A stretch of 64,000 nucleotides of DNA from Halalkalicoccus paucihalophilus. Lineage in GTDB: Archaea; Halobacteriota; Halobacteria; Halobacteriales; Halalkalicoccaceae. Each line of letters begins with the position of its first letter. The stretch's first letter is position 1. The translations under genes were made by a program, and so were the position numbers. Positions 23,825-32,943 of the stretch are shown here, in pieces. The DNA lies in assembly GCF_001593955.1 (NCBI RefSeq), contig NZ_LTAZ01000004.1, positions 744,001 to 808,000 of the forward strand, in the 5' to 3' direction. The notes under the pieces were generated by a model. That model was not told where the DNA came from. It did no database searches and saw only the letters and a program-made list of their open reading frames with translations.

Positions 23825-25132
23825 GTGGGAAACCGGGTTGTGGTAGCGATACGGTCCGTCTGGTTGGATCCGTCCCGTCGTCGGTGGCTACTGTGGGGGA
23901 TCCTTGCACTCGCATTTCTTCTGGTGAACGTCTACCGGCTCTCGACGGCGGTTATCTCGGGGGAGTTGATGAATGCGCTCGGAACCACGGGCGCTCAACT
24001 CGGCACGCTCCACGCGGTCTTCTTCCTCGTGTACGCACTGATGCAGATCCCGACGGGGATCCTCGTCGACCGCGTCGGCCCCCGACTCACTGCCGCGGGT
24101 GGAGCGGTCGTGATGAACCTCGGTGCGATCTGGTTCGCGCTCGCGACCACCTACGGGTCCGCGTTCGGCGGTCGGCTCCTCATCGGACTCGGCGGGAGCG
24201 CGATCTTCGTCTCGCTGCTTCGTTTCTGTGCGAACTGGTATCGCGTCGAGGAGTTCGGGACGATGAACGGGGTGAGTTTCGCCGTCGGCGGGATCGGTGG
24301 CGTCCTCGCGACGACGCCGTTTGCCGTCGCCGTCGAGCTCGCCGGTTGGCGAACGACGCTGCTCGGACTCGGGCTGTTCGGGCTCCTCGTCGCGGGCGCG
24401 ACGGTGGCGCTCGTGCGTGACTCCGCCGAACGCGCGGGACTGCCCCCCATCGAGGACGTTCCGGAGCAGTCGCGACTCTCGATCGCGGAGATCCGCGAGT
24501 TCACCGGTCGGGTCACCGCCGACCGGTGGACGTGGGCCGCCTCCGTCCTGCTGTACTGTACCGGGGGCGTGAACCTGACGCTCGTGGGTCTGTGGGGGAT
24601 TCCGTACGTCGTGCAGGTCTATGGGGTGTCGGTCACGACCGCATCGACGATCACGTTACTCGGTGGCGTCGGTGCCGTGGTGGGCCCTCCGGCGTTCGGA
24701 CGGCTCTCTGATACGGCGGACCGTCGGACCGAGGTTATCGTCTGTGGCGCTGTCGTCCATACGTCCGCAGTGGGACTCGTCGCTGTGGTCGGCGACCCGC
24801 CGCTGCTCTTGGTCGGAGTCGTGTTCTTTCTCCTCGGAAGCCTGTTGGGTGCGTTCGTACTGACGTATCCGATGATTCAGCGCCGCTACGACGACAGAGC
24901 AAGCGGTATCGCGCTGGGCACCATCAACGGGGCGTCGTTCTTCGGAGCGGCCTCGTTTCCAACCCTCATGGGATGGGCGCTCGATATCTACTGGACCGGC
25001 GAGTATATCGACGGAACCCGCGTGTACACGATGACGGGGTATCGGGTCGCCTTCGGGATCGGCGCCGCCGCAGGCATCGTCGCAATCGGGTGTGCACTCT
25101 GGCTCCACCGCCGGAGCGAGAAGCGGACATAG
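23825..25132 (+). CDS. major facilitator superfamily transporter
   Basis: A 435-residue membrane protein with 12 predicted helices. The first-half signature appears as GILVDRVGPRLTAAGGAVV between helices 2 and 3, and the second-half equivalent as GRLSDTADRRTEVIVCG. Helix 4-5 contains GLGGSAIFVSLLRFCANWY, similar to nitrate/sialate or oxalate-type MFS members, but the substrate is not deducible. The start is a GTG; further GTG codons at V5 and V6 are possible. It is the first gene beyond the tRNA-Thr repeat. A TATA-like ATATAACG is at 23765-23772. Confidence 0.88.
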   Translation: MGNRVVVAIRSVWLDPSRRRWLLWGILALAFLLVNVYRLSTAVISGELMNALGTTGAQLGTLHAVFFLVYALMQIPTGILVDRVGPRLTAAGGAVVMNLGAIWFALATTYGSAFGGRLLIGLGGSAIFVSLLRFCANWYRVEEFGTMNGVSFAVGGIGGVLATTPFAVAVELAGWRTTLLGLGLFGLLVAGATVALVRDSAERAGLPPIEDVPEQSRLSIAEIREFTGRVTADRWTWAASVLLYCTGGVNLTLVGLWGIPYVVQVYGVSVTTASTITLLGGVGAVVGPPAFGRLSDTADRRTEVIVCGAVVHTSAVGLVAVVGDPPLLLVGVVFFLLGSLLGAFVLTYPMIQRRYDDRASGIALGTINGASFFGAASFPTLMGWALDIYWTGEYIDGTRVYTMTGYRVAFGIGAAAGIVAIGCALWLHRRSEKRT

Positions 25133-25820
25133 CTCGTCCACACCCGTGCCGAACACGGGGTTAGCATCCATCAAATGGAGTGGAGTGAGCGATAATCGAT
25201 GTCCAACACACCGGCGTTGATTTTTGCGGTTTGGTCACCGCTTAACTATCAGTACCTGTGTCCTCTATCGAATCGCGGACGCCCGTGTAGCGTACTGCGA
25301 ACCGTGGGGTGTCGTTCGGCTCGAACGGCAATCCTCACGGTCCGGAAACGGCCACCGGCCGCTTCTCTCATGTTTCGTTTGGTTGCCCCCGAGCGACATC
25401 GCCTCGCGGAGCGACCGCGAATAAGGAACCGACCGAAGCGGTCGTCTCGACGACCATATCGGGGATCCTCGATCGGCTCCATCGTCGATTCTCCCGGCCA
25501 CTCCGACCGAATGGACACGTCCGCCAGTCACGTTAGTTCCTCGTTTCAGCGAAGGGAAATTACTATGATGCTGGGCGTCGTGGGTTTCGATGCCAGAGGT
25601 CACACCTCGATTGACGGTCGACGTTGCGCACTCTGGCGCTGCGATCTCTCTTTACACGAGGGCGACTTCCGTGACCCCAGTTCGGGTCACGACGCGCTCG
25701 TTATCACCTGTATATGTATATTGCTCTCGACGGTACCAACGAGTGCTGGTACGCGCCAGCAACGGGATAGTGATACCCGATGCCTCCCCGCCTCAACCGG
25801 CGGGGTTTCCGTGCTGCGGA
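25133..25820. other. 688-base gene-poor region with three hairpins
   Basis: No frame on either strand has recognisable protein character; codon use looks random and hydrophobic or acidic halophile bias is missing. Perfect inverted repeats occur at 25670-25691 (8-bp arms CGTGACCC), 25745-25760 (GCTGG) and 25786-25805 (CCCCGCC). The last is followed by TTT and resembles end hairpins of IS200/IS605-type elements. It may be an eroded insertion site; no transposase is left. Confidence 0.5.
25786..25805. repeat. C/G-rich hairpin, possible IS200/605-type end or terminator
   Basis: Stem CCCCGCC/GGCGGGG with a six-base loop, 16 bases from the stop of the phenylacetate-CoA ligase gene. On the reverse strand it would also be placed correctly as a transcript end for that gene. 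Confidence 0.4.
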
Positions 25821-27110
25821 TTAGCGATGGTCGTAGACCCGTCGTACCTTTCCGATTTCGGTTCGTTCGATCTCCCCCGCCTCGACGAGCGCCAGCGTAT
25901 CCGGCGAGAGCGAGAGCACGCTCTCGAGTCGCTCGCGCATCCGTTCTTCGAGGACCTCGCGGTCGCCGTCGAACCCGGCATCGATCTCGACGGTGATCCC
26001 GATGGTGTCGAGTTCTCCCTCGCGTTCGAGGTCGATCCGATAGTGGGGTGCGACCGCGTCGAACTCGAGCACGACGCTTTCGATCTGGCTCGGATAGACG
26101 TTGACTCCACGGACGATCAGCAGGTCGTACGCTCGTCCGGTGACGTTGTCCATCCGGACCATCGTCCGCCCACACGCACACTCTCCGTACTGTAGCGTGG
26201 TGAGGTCGCCGGTCCGATACCGGATGATCGGCAGCGCCTCCTTGGTCAGCGCTGTGAGCACGAGTTCGCCCTCCTCGCCCGCCGGAAGGGGGTCGCCGGT
26301 CCTCGGATCGACCACCTCGGGATAGAAGTGGTCCTCCCAGACGTGGAGCCCGTCCTGTACTTCCTGACACTCGTTTGAGACCCCCGGCCCGATGATCTCG
26401 GAGAGACCGTAGATGTCGACGACGGTCGCGTTGAGGGCGGCTTCGATCTCTTCGCGCATCGGTTGGGTGCAAGGCTCCGCGCCGATGATCACAGTCGAGA
26501 GTGCGAATTCACGGGGATCGACCCCCGACTTACGTGCCGTTTCGGCGAGATACAGGGCATAGGAGGGGGTACAGGTCAGGACGTCGCTTTCGAGGTCTTC
26601 CAACAGTTCGATCTGGCGTTGCGTCTGACCGCCGCCGATGGGGATGACGGTCCCGCCGAGGCGTTCGACGCCGTAGTGAACACCTAATCCACCCGTAAAG
26701 AGACCGTATCCGTAGGCGTTCTGGACGGTGTCGCCGGGCGAGACGCCGGCGGCCGCGAGCGACCGGGCCATCACCTCGCTCCAGAGGTCGAGGTCGCCCT
26801 CAGTATAGGCGACGATCTTCGACTTCCCGGTCGTGCCCGAGGAAGCGTGGATCCGGCGGATTCGCTCGTCGGAAACGGCGAACATCCCGTCGGGATACGT
26901 CTCGCGTAGGTCCTCCTTGGTCGTAAACGGGAGCCGCGAGACGTCCTCGATGGAGTCGATGTCGTCCGCACTCACACCGGCGTCCGCGAGCCGCTCGCGA
27001 TAGAACGGGACGTTCTCGCTCGCATAGGCGACGGTCTCGCGGAGGCGATCGCTCTGGAGGGACGTCAACTCGTCACGCGAGATTGCCTCTCGATCATTGT
27101 AAATCATCAA
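25821..27110 (-). CDS. paaK: phenylacetate-CoA ligase family enzyme
   Basis: A 429-residue AMP-forming ligase. The ATP loop ASSGTTGKSKIVAYTEGDL (about residue 89-107), the aromatic-site region YGYGLFTGGLGVHYG, the IIGAEPC and IYGLSEIIGPGV blocks and the C-terminal GRAYDLLIVRGVNVYPSQIE are those of PaaK. By family it activates phenylacetate or a related aryl acid to its CoA thioester. No other paa genes are nearby, so substrate is tentative. Either of two adjacent ATGs may start it. Reverse strand, monocistronic. Confidence 0.88.
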   Translation of the reverse strand: MMIYNDREAISRDELTSLQSDRLRETVAYASENVPFYRERLADAGVSADDIDSIEDVSRLPFTTKEDLRETYPDGMFAVSDERIRRIHASSGTTGKSKIVAYTEGDLDLWSEVMARSLAAAGVSPGDTVQNAYGYGLFTGGLGVHYGVERLGGTVIPIGGGQTQRQIELLEDLESDVLTCTPSYALYLAETARKSGVDPREFALSTVIIGAEPCTQPMREEIEAALNATVVDIYGLSEIIGPGVSNECQEVQDGLHVWEDHFYPEVVDPRTGDPLPAGEEGELVLTALTKEALPIIRYRTGDLTTLQYGECACGRTMVRMDNVTGRAYDLLIVRGVNVYPSQIESVVLEFDAVAPHYRIDLEREGELDTIGITVEIDAGFDGDREVLEERMRERLESVLSLSPDTLALVEAGEIERTEIGKVRRVYDHR

Positions 27111-27179
27111 CGAACGTGCGCGGGCGGCCCCGAAAAAGGTTGCTCCGGTGGCGCATCGGGTAGCGGCCGTCGTTGCGTC

Positions 27180-27824
27180 TCACTCGTCGATCCGTACCCC
27201 TTCGGCGAGCGCGACGATCGCTTCCTCTTCGCCCGGAAGGACGCGTGGATAGATCCCGAAGACGACGACGAACTCCTCTTCGCCCTCCGCGAGTGCGGTA
27301 TGGACGAACACGTCGATGCCGACGCCCATGAACGTCGCCTCGCCCTCGAACGTCGAAAGGGCGAGTTCTTCCCCGAGGATCCGAACGGGCCGGCGATCGA
27401 TCTCCGGCCCGATCGAGAGCTCCTCGTACTGCGATTGGGCCTCCGCTGCGATCTCACGATTGGTCATGTCCTCGACGGGGTTGAAAGTCCGGCCGAGCAC
27501 CGAGACGGCGGGCGTACAGAGCGTCGCGAAGACGGCCCCTCGGGCCTCGCCGAGCGGTCCCATGTCGATCGGCCTGTGATACTCGATCACCCGATTGACG
27601 ACTTCGACTTCGCGGCTCTGACCCGCCACCTCGAACGTCCGCGTCTCCACCCGCTCGTCCGTGGTACCGAGTTCGTATCCTGTCTCCCCGAGGGTCTCGT
27701 CCGCGACCGGGGCGGGCGGGGCGACGAACCTCGCCGGCTCCCCGTTCAGAACGTCGAGACAGCCGCCGCTCCCCGCGAACGCGAGGGCGGCGAGCGAACA
27801 GAGGCCGCGGCGGGTGAGCACCAT
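27180..27824 (-). CDS. DUF6517-like secreted lipoprotein, copy 2
   Basis: A 214-residue protein with a twin-arginine signal (LTRRGLCSLAALAFAGSGGC) whose Cys at the end of a lipobox-like SGGC suggests export by Tat and lipid anchoring. The mature part has blocks VNRVIEYHRPIDMGPLG, TLCTPAVSVLGRTFNPVEDM and EELALSTFEGEATFMG, matching the upstream paralogue. Function unknown. I start at MVLTRRG; an ATG 30 bases upstream (MRFDHDF) is possible and only 14 bases after the neighbour stop, so the two genes form one message. Confidence 0.82.
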   Translation of the reverse strand: MVLTRRGLCSLAALAFAGSGGCLDVLNGEPARFVAPPAPVADETLGETGYELGTTDERVETRTFEVAGQSREVEVVNRVIEYHRPIDMGPLGEARGAVFATLCTPAVSVLGRTFNPVEDMTNREIAAEAQSQYEELSIGPEIDRRPVRILGEELALSTFEGEATFMGVGIDVFVHTALAEGEEEFVVVFGIYPRVLPGEEEAIVALAEGVRIDE

Positions 27825-27868
27825 CACTGTCGGGAAATCGTGATCGAATCGCATTAAACGCCGTGGGC

Positions 27869-28516
27869 TCACTCGAGCGGGGCGAGCGATTCGGCGAGCG
27901 TCGCAACGCGTGTCCGTTCGCCCTTGAGCCGACGCGGATGGGCCCCGACAAAGATCACGAAGTCCTCGTCGTTGGTCGCGGTCCCGACGTGCGCGTGGAC
28001 GTCGAGTTCCGTTCCGCCCACCGCCGCCCGTCCCTCGAACGTCGAGACGTCCGCCGTCTCGTCGAAGACGGTCAGTTCCCACTGCGCTACTTCCTCGCCG
28101 ATCGAGAGGTCGTCGTAGTTCGACCCGAGCTCCGTCGCGATCCGGCGGGGATCGACGCGCTCGCCGGGATGGAAGGTCCGACCGAGGACCTCGAACTGTG
28201 GCGCCGCGAAGGCGATGAACGTCGCCGCCCGGACCGTTCCCAACACGCCCAGATCGACGCCCCTGTCGCACTCGACGACGACGTTCTCCAGTTCGAGCTC
28301 CCGGGTCGTATTACCGATCTCGATCGTCTCGGAGAGCGGTTCCGTCTCGGTGCTCGTGTGTCGATAGCCCGTCTCCGCAAGCGTCCCATCGCTTGGACGG
28401 ACGCCGACCGCCTCGAACGCCAGCGCGTCCTCACCGCGAACGAACCCGAGACAGCCGGCCGTCCCGGCCAGCCCCGCCAGCACGCCCGCGCCGAACGCCC
28501 GCCGTGTGTAGTTCAT
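27869..28516 (-). CDS. DUF6517-like secreted lipoprotein, copy 1
   Basis: A 215-residue paralogue of the next gene. Its signal MNYTRRAFGAGVLAGLAGTAGC has the Tat Arg pair and lipobox Cys22 (quoted here as TRRAFGAGVLAGLAGTAGC). The mature chain shares IEIGNTTRELELENVVVEC, APQFEVLGRTFHPGERV and DVSTFEGRAAVGGTELDV with copy 2 at about one third identity by eye. Both are about 215 residues, consistent with an old tandem duplication. The role is unknown. An AT-rich promoter box lies 20-30 bases upstream. Confidence 0.82.
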   Translation of the reverse strand: MNYTRRAFGAGVLAGLAGTAGCLGFVRGEDALAFEAVGVRPSDGTLAETGYRHTSTETEPLSETIEIGNTTRELELENVVVECDRGVDLGVLGTVRAATFIAFAAPQFEVLGRTFHPGERVDPRRIATELGSNYDDLSIGEEVAQWELTVFDETADVSTFEGRAAVGGTELDVHAHVGTATNDEDFVIFVGAHPRRLKGERTRVATLAESLAPLE

Positions 28517-28534
28517 ACCTTCTCATAATATTCC

Positions 28535-28546
28535 AGATAAAATAAG
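28535..28546 (-). promoter_or_regulatory. TATA box of the lipoprotein pair
   Basis: Reverse-strand CTTATTTTATCT lies 19-30 bases before the ATG of copy 1, between that gene and the cysS stop. Confidence 0.5.
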
Positions 28547-28554
28547 TGTCTAGC

Positions 28555-28572
28555 GTTGTATATTTCTACAAC
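28555..28572 (-). terminator. inverted repeat over the cysS stop codon
   Basis: GTTGTA/TACAAC arms with a six-base AT-rich spacer span the TAG of cysS. It could help end the cysS message or protect its 3' end; the overlap with the stop codon is unusual. Confidence 0.35.
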
Positions 28573-30038
28573 CGGTAGGTCGTCCCGTCTCCTTCGTCCT
28601 CCACCGTCACCCCGAGCGCTTCGAGGTCGTCGCGCAGTTCGTCGGCGCGCTCGTAGTTGCCGGCCTCGCGTTCGTCCTCGCGCACGCGCAGGACGAGTTC
28701 GACGAGTTCGTCCGCGATATCGACCCGTCCCTCGCCTTCCGAGACGAACGACAGCCCGAAGACACCCTCGCCCAGTTCCTCGACCGTCTCGATGGCCCGT
28801 CGCAACCCCCGGTAGTCGTACTCGTCGTGGGTATCGACGTGGCGGTTGACCGCGTTCGCCAGCGAGAGGAGCGCGGCCATCGCCGGTCGGACACTGAAAT
28901 CGTCGTTCATCGCCCGCGTGAACTCCTCACGGGCCTCGGAGACGGCCTCCCGGAGGTCCTCGTCCTCGACTTTCGTCCGGGCATCGGGGCTGTCGGCCGC
29001 TTCGGTCGCCCGTTCGTATGCGCGTTCGAGGCGCTCGAATCGCTCTTCGGCCTCGGCTATCGCCTCCTCGGAGAACGTCTGATTCGAGTCGTATTCCGTC
29101 GAGAGGTAAAAGGAGCGCAGCACGTTCTGCCCGAACTCCTCGAGCGCCGCCGAAACGGTAAAGAAGTTGCCCAGGCTCGAACTCATCTTCTCGCCTTTCG
29201 TCTCGAGCAGGCCGGTATGGAGCCAGTACTTCGCGAAGCGCTCGCCGGTGGCGGCCTCGCTCTGGGCGATCTCGTTTTCGTGGTGCGGGAAGACGAGGTC
29301 GTGCCCGCCGACGTGGATGTCGATGGTCTCGTCGAGGTGTGTCATCGCCATCGCCGAACACTCGATGTGCCAGCCCGGGCGTCCCTCGCCCCACGGCGAG
29401 TCCCACGTCTCGCCTTCGGGGGGACGGTCGTGGTCGACCTTCTCGTGTTCGCGGATGGCGCTCTCAGAAACGCCGCCCGCTTTCCAGAGCGCGAAATCCG
29501 CCGGATGGCGTTTCTCGCCCCGTTCATCGGGATCTCCCTGGGCTTCGAGATCCTCGAGGCGCTGGTTCGAGAGCTTCCCGTACTCCTCGAAACTCGTGAC
29601 GTCGAAGTATACCGATCCGTCGGTCTCGTAGGCGTGGCCCGCCCCGATCAGCCGCTCGATCAGTGCGATGATCTCGGGGATGTGTTCGGAGACGCGGGGG
29701 TAGACCGTCGCCCGCTTCAGGTTCAACCCGCGCATGTCGGCGATCGTCCCCTCGATGAAGCGACGCGCCACCGCGAGTTCGGAGTCGCCTAACTCGTCCT
29801 CGCCGATCCGGGAGGCGATCTTCTCGTTGACGTCGGTGAAGTTCTCGACGTGGCGCACCGGGTAGCCCTCGTGTTCGAGCCAGCGGTGGATCACGTCGGC
29901 GTGGACCCACACCCGGGCGTGTCCGAGGTGGGCGTCGTCCGAGACCGTCAGCCCACAGACGTACAGCAGTACCTCCTCGTCCGTCGGTTCGAACGCCTCG
30001 CGCTCGCCTGAGAGCGTGTTCGTCACGGACAGCATCAC
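28566..30038 (-). CDS. cysS: cysteinyl-tRNA synthetase
   Basis: Charges tRNA-Cys with cysteine. The 490-residue chain has the zinc-site Cys in LLYVCGLTVSDDAHLGHAR (with the HIGH-type HLGH), further zinc ligands in WHIECSAMAM and HENEIAQSEA, and the KMSKS-type GEKMSSSLGNF near residue 270. The C-terminal anticodon-binding part ends DLEALGVTVEDEGDG. Length is normal. Two consecutive ATGs are possible starts. It precedes the lipoprotein pair but is separated by that pair's own promoter. Confidence 0.96.
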   Translation of the reverse strand: MMLSVTNTLSGEREAFEPTDEEVLLYVCGLTVSDDAHLGHARVWVHADVIHRWLEHEGYPVRHVENFTDVNEKIASRIGEDELGDSELAVARRFIEGTIADMRGLNLKRATVYPRVSEHIPEIIALIERLIGAGHAYETDGSVYFDVTSFEEYGKLSNQRLEDLEAQGDPDERGEKRHPADFALWKAGGVSESAIREHEKVDHDRPPEGETWDSPWGEGRPGWHIECSAMAMTHLDETIDIHVGGHDLVFPHHENEIAQSEAATGERFAKYWLHTGLLETKGEKMSSSLGNFFTVSAALEEFGQNVLRSFYLSTEYDSNQTFSEEAIAEAEERFERLERAYERATEAADSPDARTKVEDEDLREAVSEAREEFTRAMNDDFSVRPAMAALLSLANAVNRHVDTHDEYDYRGLRRAIETVEELGEGVFGLSFVSEGEGRVDIADELVELVLRVREDEREAGNYERADELRDDLEALGVTVEDEGDGTTYRL

Positions 30039-30117
30039 CCGATAGATCGCCGGGCGCGCCTTTCAACCCGTCGGTCGGCTCCGTGAGCGGATCGCCACAG
30101 CTGTCCGCGCCCGACGG

Positions 30118-30127
30118 GTATAAACAC
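30118..30127 (+). promoter_or_regulatory. TATA box of the REC-PAS regulator
   Basis: GTATAAACAC lies about 31-40 bases before the ATG at 30158, leaving a very short leader that holds GAGGG. Confidence 0.5.
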
Positions 30128-30157
30128 CTATTGTGGAGAAACGTGCATCATGAGGGA

Positions 30158-30943
30158 ATGAAGTCGGTGCGACCGGCGGAGGGGCCGATCCGCGTCCTCC
30201 ACGTCGACGACGACGAGGCGTTCTTGCGGCTCACTGAGACGTCCGTCTCGGAGATCGATCCCGCTCTCCAGTTCAGGCAGACGACCGATCCGACGGCGGT
30301 GCTCGACCGTCTCGAAGACGACGGGATCGAGTGTGTCGTCAGCGATTACCGGATGCCACAGCTTACGGGCGTCGAACTGCTCGAGCGCGTTCGCGAACAC
30401 GACTCGGACCTCCCGTTCGTCCTCTTCACCGGTCAGGGCAGCGAGACGGTCGCCAGCGAGGCCATCTCGGCGGGCGTAACCGACTACGTCTCGAAGGGAG
30501 GCGGGCTCGAGGGGTTCGAACTGCTCGCGAACCGCGTTCGCGGCGCGGTCGAACAACGCCGCCTCGAACAGTCGCTCGTTGCGACCCGTGAGGGCTACGA
30601 GAAACTCCTTGAGGCGGCACCCGACGCGATCCTCGTCGTGGATGCCGAAACCGGCGTCCTCCTCGAGGTCAACACCGCCGCCGAGGAACTGTTCGGTCGC
30701 CCGCGCGAGGAACTCGAGGGGCTCCACCAGACGGAACTGCACCCCGAGGACGACCGCGAATACTATCGAGACGTCTTCGAGGAGCACGCCGGATCGAGCG
30801 GCGTGATCCGCGACAAGCGAGAGCTGTCGGTGCTCCACGCCGAAGGCCACGAGATCCCCGTCGAGATCAACGCCACGACGCTGGAACTGGGCGATCAGCG
30901 GCTGGTACAGGGGATCTTTCGGGATTTGCGCGGTCGGGAGTGA
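30158..30943 (+). CDS. response regulator with REC and PAS domains
   Basis: A 261-residue signalling protein without an output DNA-binding or kinase domain. The REC domain (about 10-125) has the acidic pocket VLHVDDDEAF, the phospho-acceptor Asp in CVVSDYRMPQ, and the switch Lys in TDYVSKGG. The PAS domain (about 145-261) begins YEKLLEAAPDAILVVDAETG and contains EVNTAAEELFGRPREEL. Haloarchaea use such proteins as adaptors with histidine kinases. The ATG at MKSVRPAEG was chosen for GAGGG upstream and the TATA position. No cognate kinase is adjacent. Confidence 0.88.
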   Translation: MKSVRPAEGPIRVLHVDDDEAFLRLTETSVSEIDPALQFRQTTDPTAVLDRLEDDGIECVVSDYRMPQLTGVELLERVREHDSDLPFVLFTGQGSETVASEAISAGVTDYVSKGGGLEGFELLANRVRGAVEQRRLEQSLVATREGYEKLLEAAPDAILVVDAETGVLLEVNTAAEELFGRPREELEGLHQTELHPEDDREYYRDVFEEHAGSSGVIRDKRELSVLHAEGHEIPVEINATTLELGDQRLVQGIFRDLRGRE

Positions 30944-31000
30944 CGGCCAGAAGGGCCGACCGGGAGTAAGCCCTATGGCCGTGCCGTCGCTAGATCGAGT

Positions 31001-31873
31001 ATGCAGGCACTCGTCATCGTCGGCCACGGGTCGCACCTCAATCCTGGCTCGTCGACACCCACCTTCTCGCACGCCGATACGATCCGCGAGACGGGGGTCT
31101 TCGACGAGGTGCGCGAGGCCTTCTGGAAGGAGGAACCCTCGTTCCGGGAGGTGCTCAGAACCCTCGAAAGCGACGAGGTCTACGTCGTTCCGCTCTTCAT
31201 CAGCGAGGGATACTTCACCGAGCGGGTGATCCCCCGCGAACTCCGACTCGAAGGCTGGGACGTCTCGGCGTGGGACTCCGAGGACGGCGTCAGCGCCACC
31301 TACGCGACCTCGCGTGCGACGGACGTCGAAAAGACGGTCCACTACTGTGGACCTGCGGGCACCCACGACTCGATGAGCGACGTGATCGTCCGGCGCGCCG
31401 AGTCGATCACCGGGGAGTCCGACATGGGAGCGGGCTTCGGGCTCGCGATCGTCGGCCACGGAACCGAGCGAAACGAGAACAGCGCGAAGGCGATCCAGTA
31501 CCACGCCGATCGGATCCGTGAGTCGGGTCGCTTCGACGAGGTGAAGGCGCTGTTCATGGACGAGGAGCCCGAGGTCGACGACGTCACCGAGTTCTTCGAG
31601 AGCCCGGACGTCGTCGTCGTTCCCCTCTTCGTCGCCGACGGCTTTCACACACAGGAGGACATCCCCGAGGACATGGGGCTGACCGACGACTACCGGACGG
31701 GCTATGAGATCCCCACGGAAGTCGATGGACAGCGGATCTGGTACTCCGGCGCGGTCGGCACCGAGTCGCTGATGGCCGACGTGTTGCTCGAACGCGCCGC
31801 CGAGGCCGGAGCGGACGTACGCGGGGTTGACGACTGGACTCAGAGCGAACCCGAGGGGGTCGCGGACGACTGA
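31001..31873 (+). CDS. cbiX: two-domain CbiX-type chelatase (sirohydrochlorin cobaltochelatase family)
   Basis: By family, inserts cobalt (or iron) into sirohydrochlorin for cobalamin or siroheme. The 290-residue chain is a tandem fold: first half VIVGHGSHLNPGSS with metal-site His9, second half AIVGHGTERNENS near residue 150, each followed by a VVPLFISEGYF or VVPLFVADGFH metal-site His/Glu segment. It overlaps the next gene by one base (TGATG). The partner is a DR2241-type Fe-S protein, a pairing known from Deinococcus and haloarchaea. Confidence 0.9.
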   Translation: MQALVIVGHGSHLNPGSSTPTFSHADTIRETGVFDEVREAFWKEEPSFREVLRTLESDEVYVVPLFISEGYFTERVIPRELRLEGWDVSAWDSEDGVSATYATSRATDVEKTVHYCGPAGTHDSMSDVIVRRAESITGESDMGAGFGLAIVGHGTERNENSAKAIQYHADRIRESGRFDEVKALFMDEEPEVDDVTEFFESPDVVVVPLFVADGFHTQEDIPEDMGLTDDYRTGYEIPTEVDGQRIWYSGAVGTESLMADVLLERAAEAGADVRGVDDWTQSEPEGVADD

Positions 31874-32943
31874 TGAACGCGCCACAGCTCGACGCGCTCG
31901 TCGCGAGCGCGTCCGATGGCATCGAGTTCGACGGGCTCTCGGTTTCGGGGAACGGCCCGTACACGGTCGGGATCGTCGGTGAATCCAGAGCGGTCGAGGA
32001 GGCCGGACTCAGGGAGTTCGCCGAGGCGAACCCGTGGCTCGTCTCGAACTGGTACTACTGGACGCGGGTGGTCGGCACGGGGGGTGCGCGCTACGACTTC
32101 CTGCGGTGGGTCGAACGCGCCGACGAGCGCGACGTGAGCGAGCGCTACGAGGCGCTCTCGACGGGCGTCTCACGGAGCTGGGGTCAGCTTCGGATCACCG
32201 CCGAACTGGGGGAAGACGGCAAACGCCGCTACGCGCTCCGGCACGTCGACGACGCCGATAACACGGATCTCGAGGGCTACGAGGACCCGCTCGACGCGCG
32301 CGGACTCGTCAAGTACGACGATCGGGGGCGGTATCGCCCCCTCTCGACCGCGCCGACCCTGCCGACCGGCTGGGAATACCCCGATCTCAGTGGGGAGGAC
32401 CTCGTTCGCACGGTCGACTTCGTCTATCCCGCGACGGTCGCGAACTGGCACCGCGAGCGCGAGGGCGAACTCGACGTCACGCATTTCCGTGAGACGGCCG
32501 AGCGCCAGTCGGGCATCTACGAGATCGTCTCCCAACTCTCGGTCGAAGAGATCGAAGCCGCCGCCGAGACCTGCTGTGTCGACTCACAGTGTCTCAAGCG
32601 CCGGATGTGGGACGAGGACGAGGAAATTGACCTCGACGTCGAGCGGGGCGACGGCGAGTTCCCCTGTCGGGAGCCGTGTTCGCTGTTCATCACCGCCGCC
32701 CGGAAGTTCGTCACGCTCGGACGCGAAGAGACCCGACGGTACGAGTTCGAGCTCACGCCCACCGAGAAGGAACAGGTCGAGGAGATCATCGACGCGGTCG
32801 CGGAGGGGAGAACCGAGGAGATCCGCGAGGCCGACATGAACGAGGGGGCCAACCGGTATCGGGCACGGTACCTCCGGGCACGACGGATGACCGAGGAGGG
32901 ACTGTCGGGCACGCCGACGTATCCCGAGGATCAGGAGCTATAG
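31873..32943 (+). CDS. DR2241 family protein with predicted iron-sulfur site
   Basis: A 356-residue protein. The N-terminal 180 residues are of unknown fold (WLVSNWYYWTRVVGTGGARY). The middle holds a cysteine cluster, CCVDSQCLKRRMW near 234-246 and CREPCSLF near 266-273, that could bind a 4Fe-4S cluster. The family takes its name from Deinococcus DR2241 and is found fused or adjacent to CbiX. It is translationally coupled to CbiX here and may carry electrons or stabilise the chelatase; that role is inferred. Confidence 0.85.
   Translation: MNAPQLDALVASASDGIEFDGLSVSGNGPYTVGIVGESRAVEEAGLREFAEANPWLVSNWYYWTRVVGTGGARYDFLRWVERADERDVSERYEALSTGVSRSWGQLRITAELGEDGKRRYALRHVDDADNTDLEGYEDPLDARGLVKYDDRGRYRPLSTAPTLPTGWEYPDLSGEDLVRTVDFVYPATVANWHREREGELDVTHFRETAERQSGIYEIVSQLSVEEIEAAAETCCVDSQCLKRRMWDEDEEIDLDVERGDGEFPCREPCSLFITAARKFVTLGREETRRYEFELTPTEKEQVEEIIDAVAEGRTEEIREADMNEGANRYRARYLRARRMTEEGLSGTPTYPEDQEL

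Noticed and set aside
25199..25996. Open frame of about 265 codons in the gene-poor region
   Set aside because: Its composition is random-like, its second half is antisense to the phenylacetate-CoA ligase gene, and no motif is visible.
28516..28571. Small RNA between cysS and the lipoprotein genes
   Set aside because: The only structure is a short AT-rich inverted repeat overlapping the cysS stop; the rest is explained by a promoter box.
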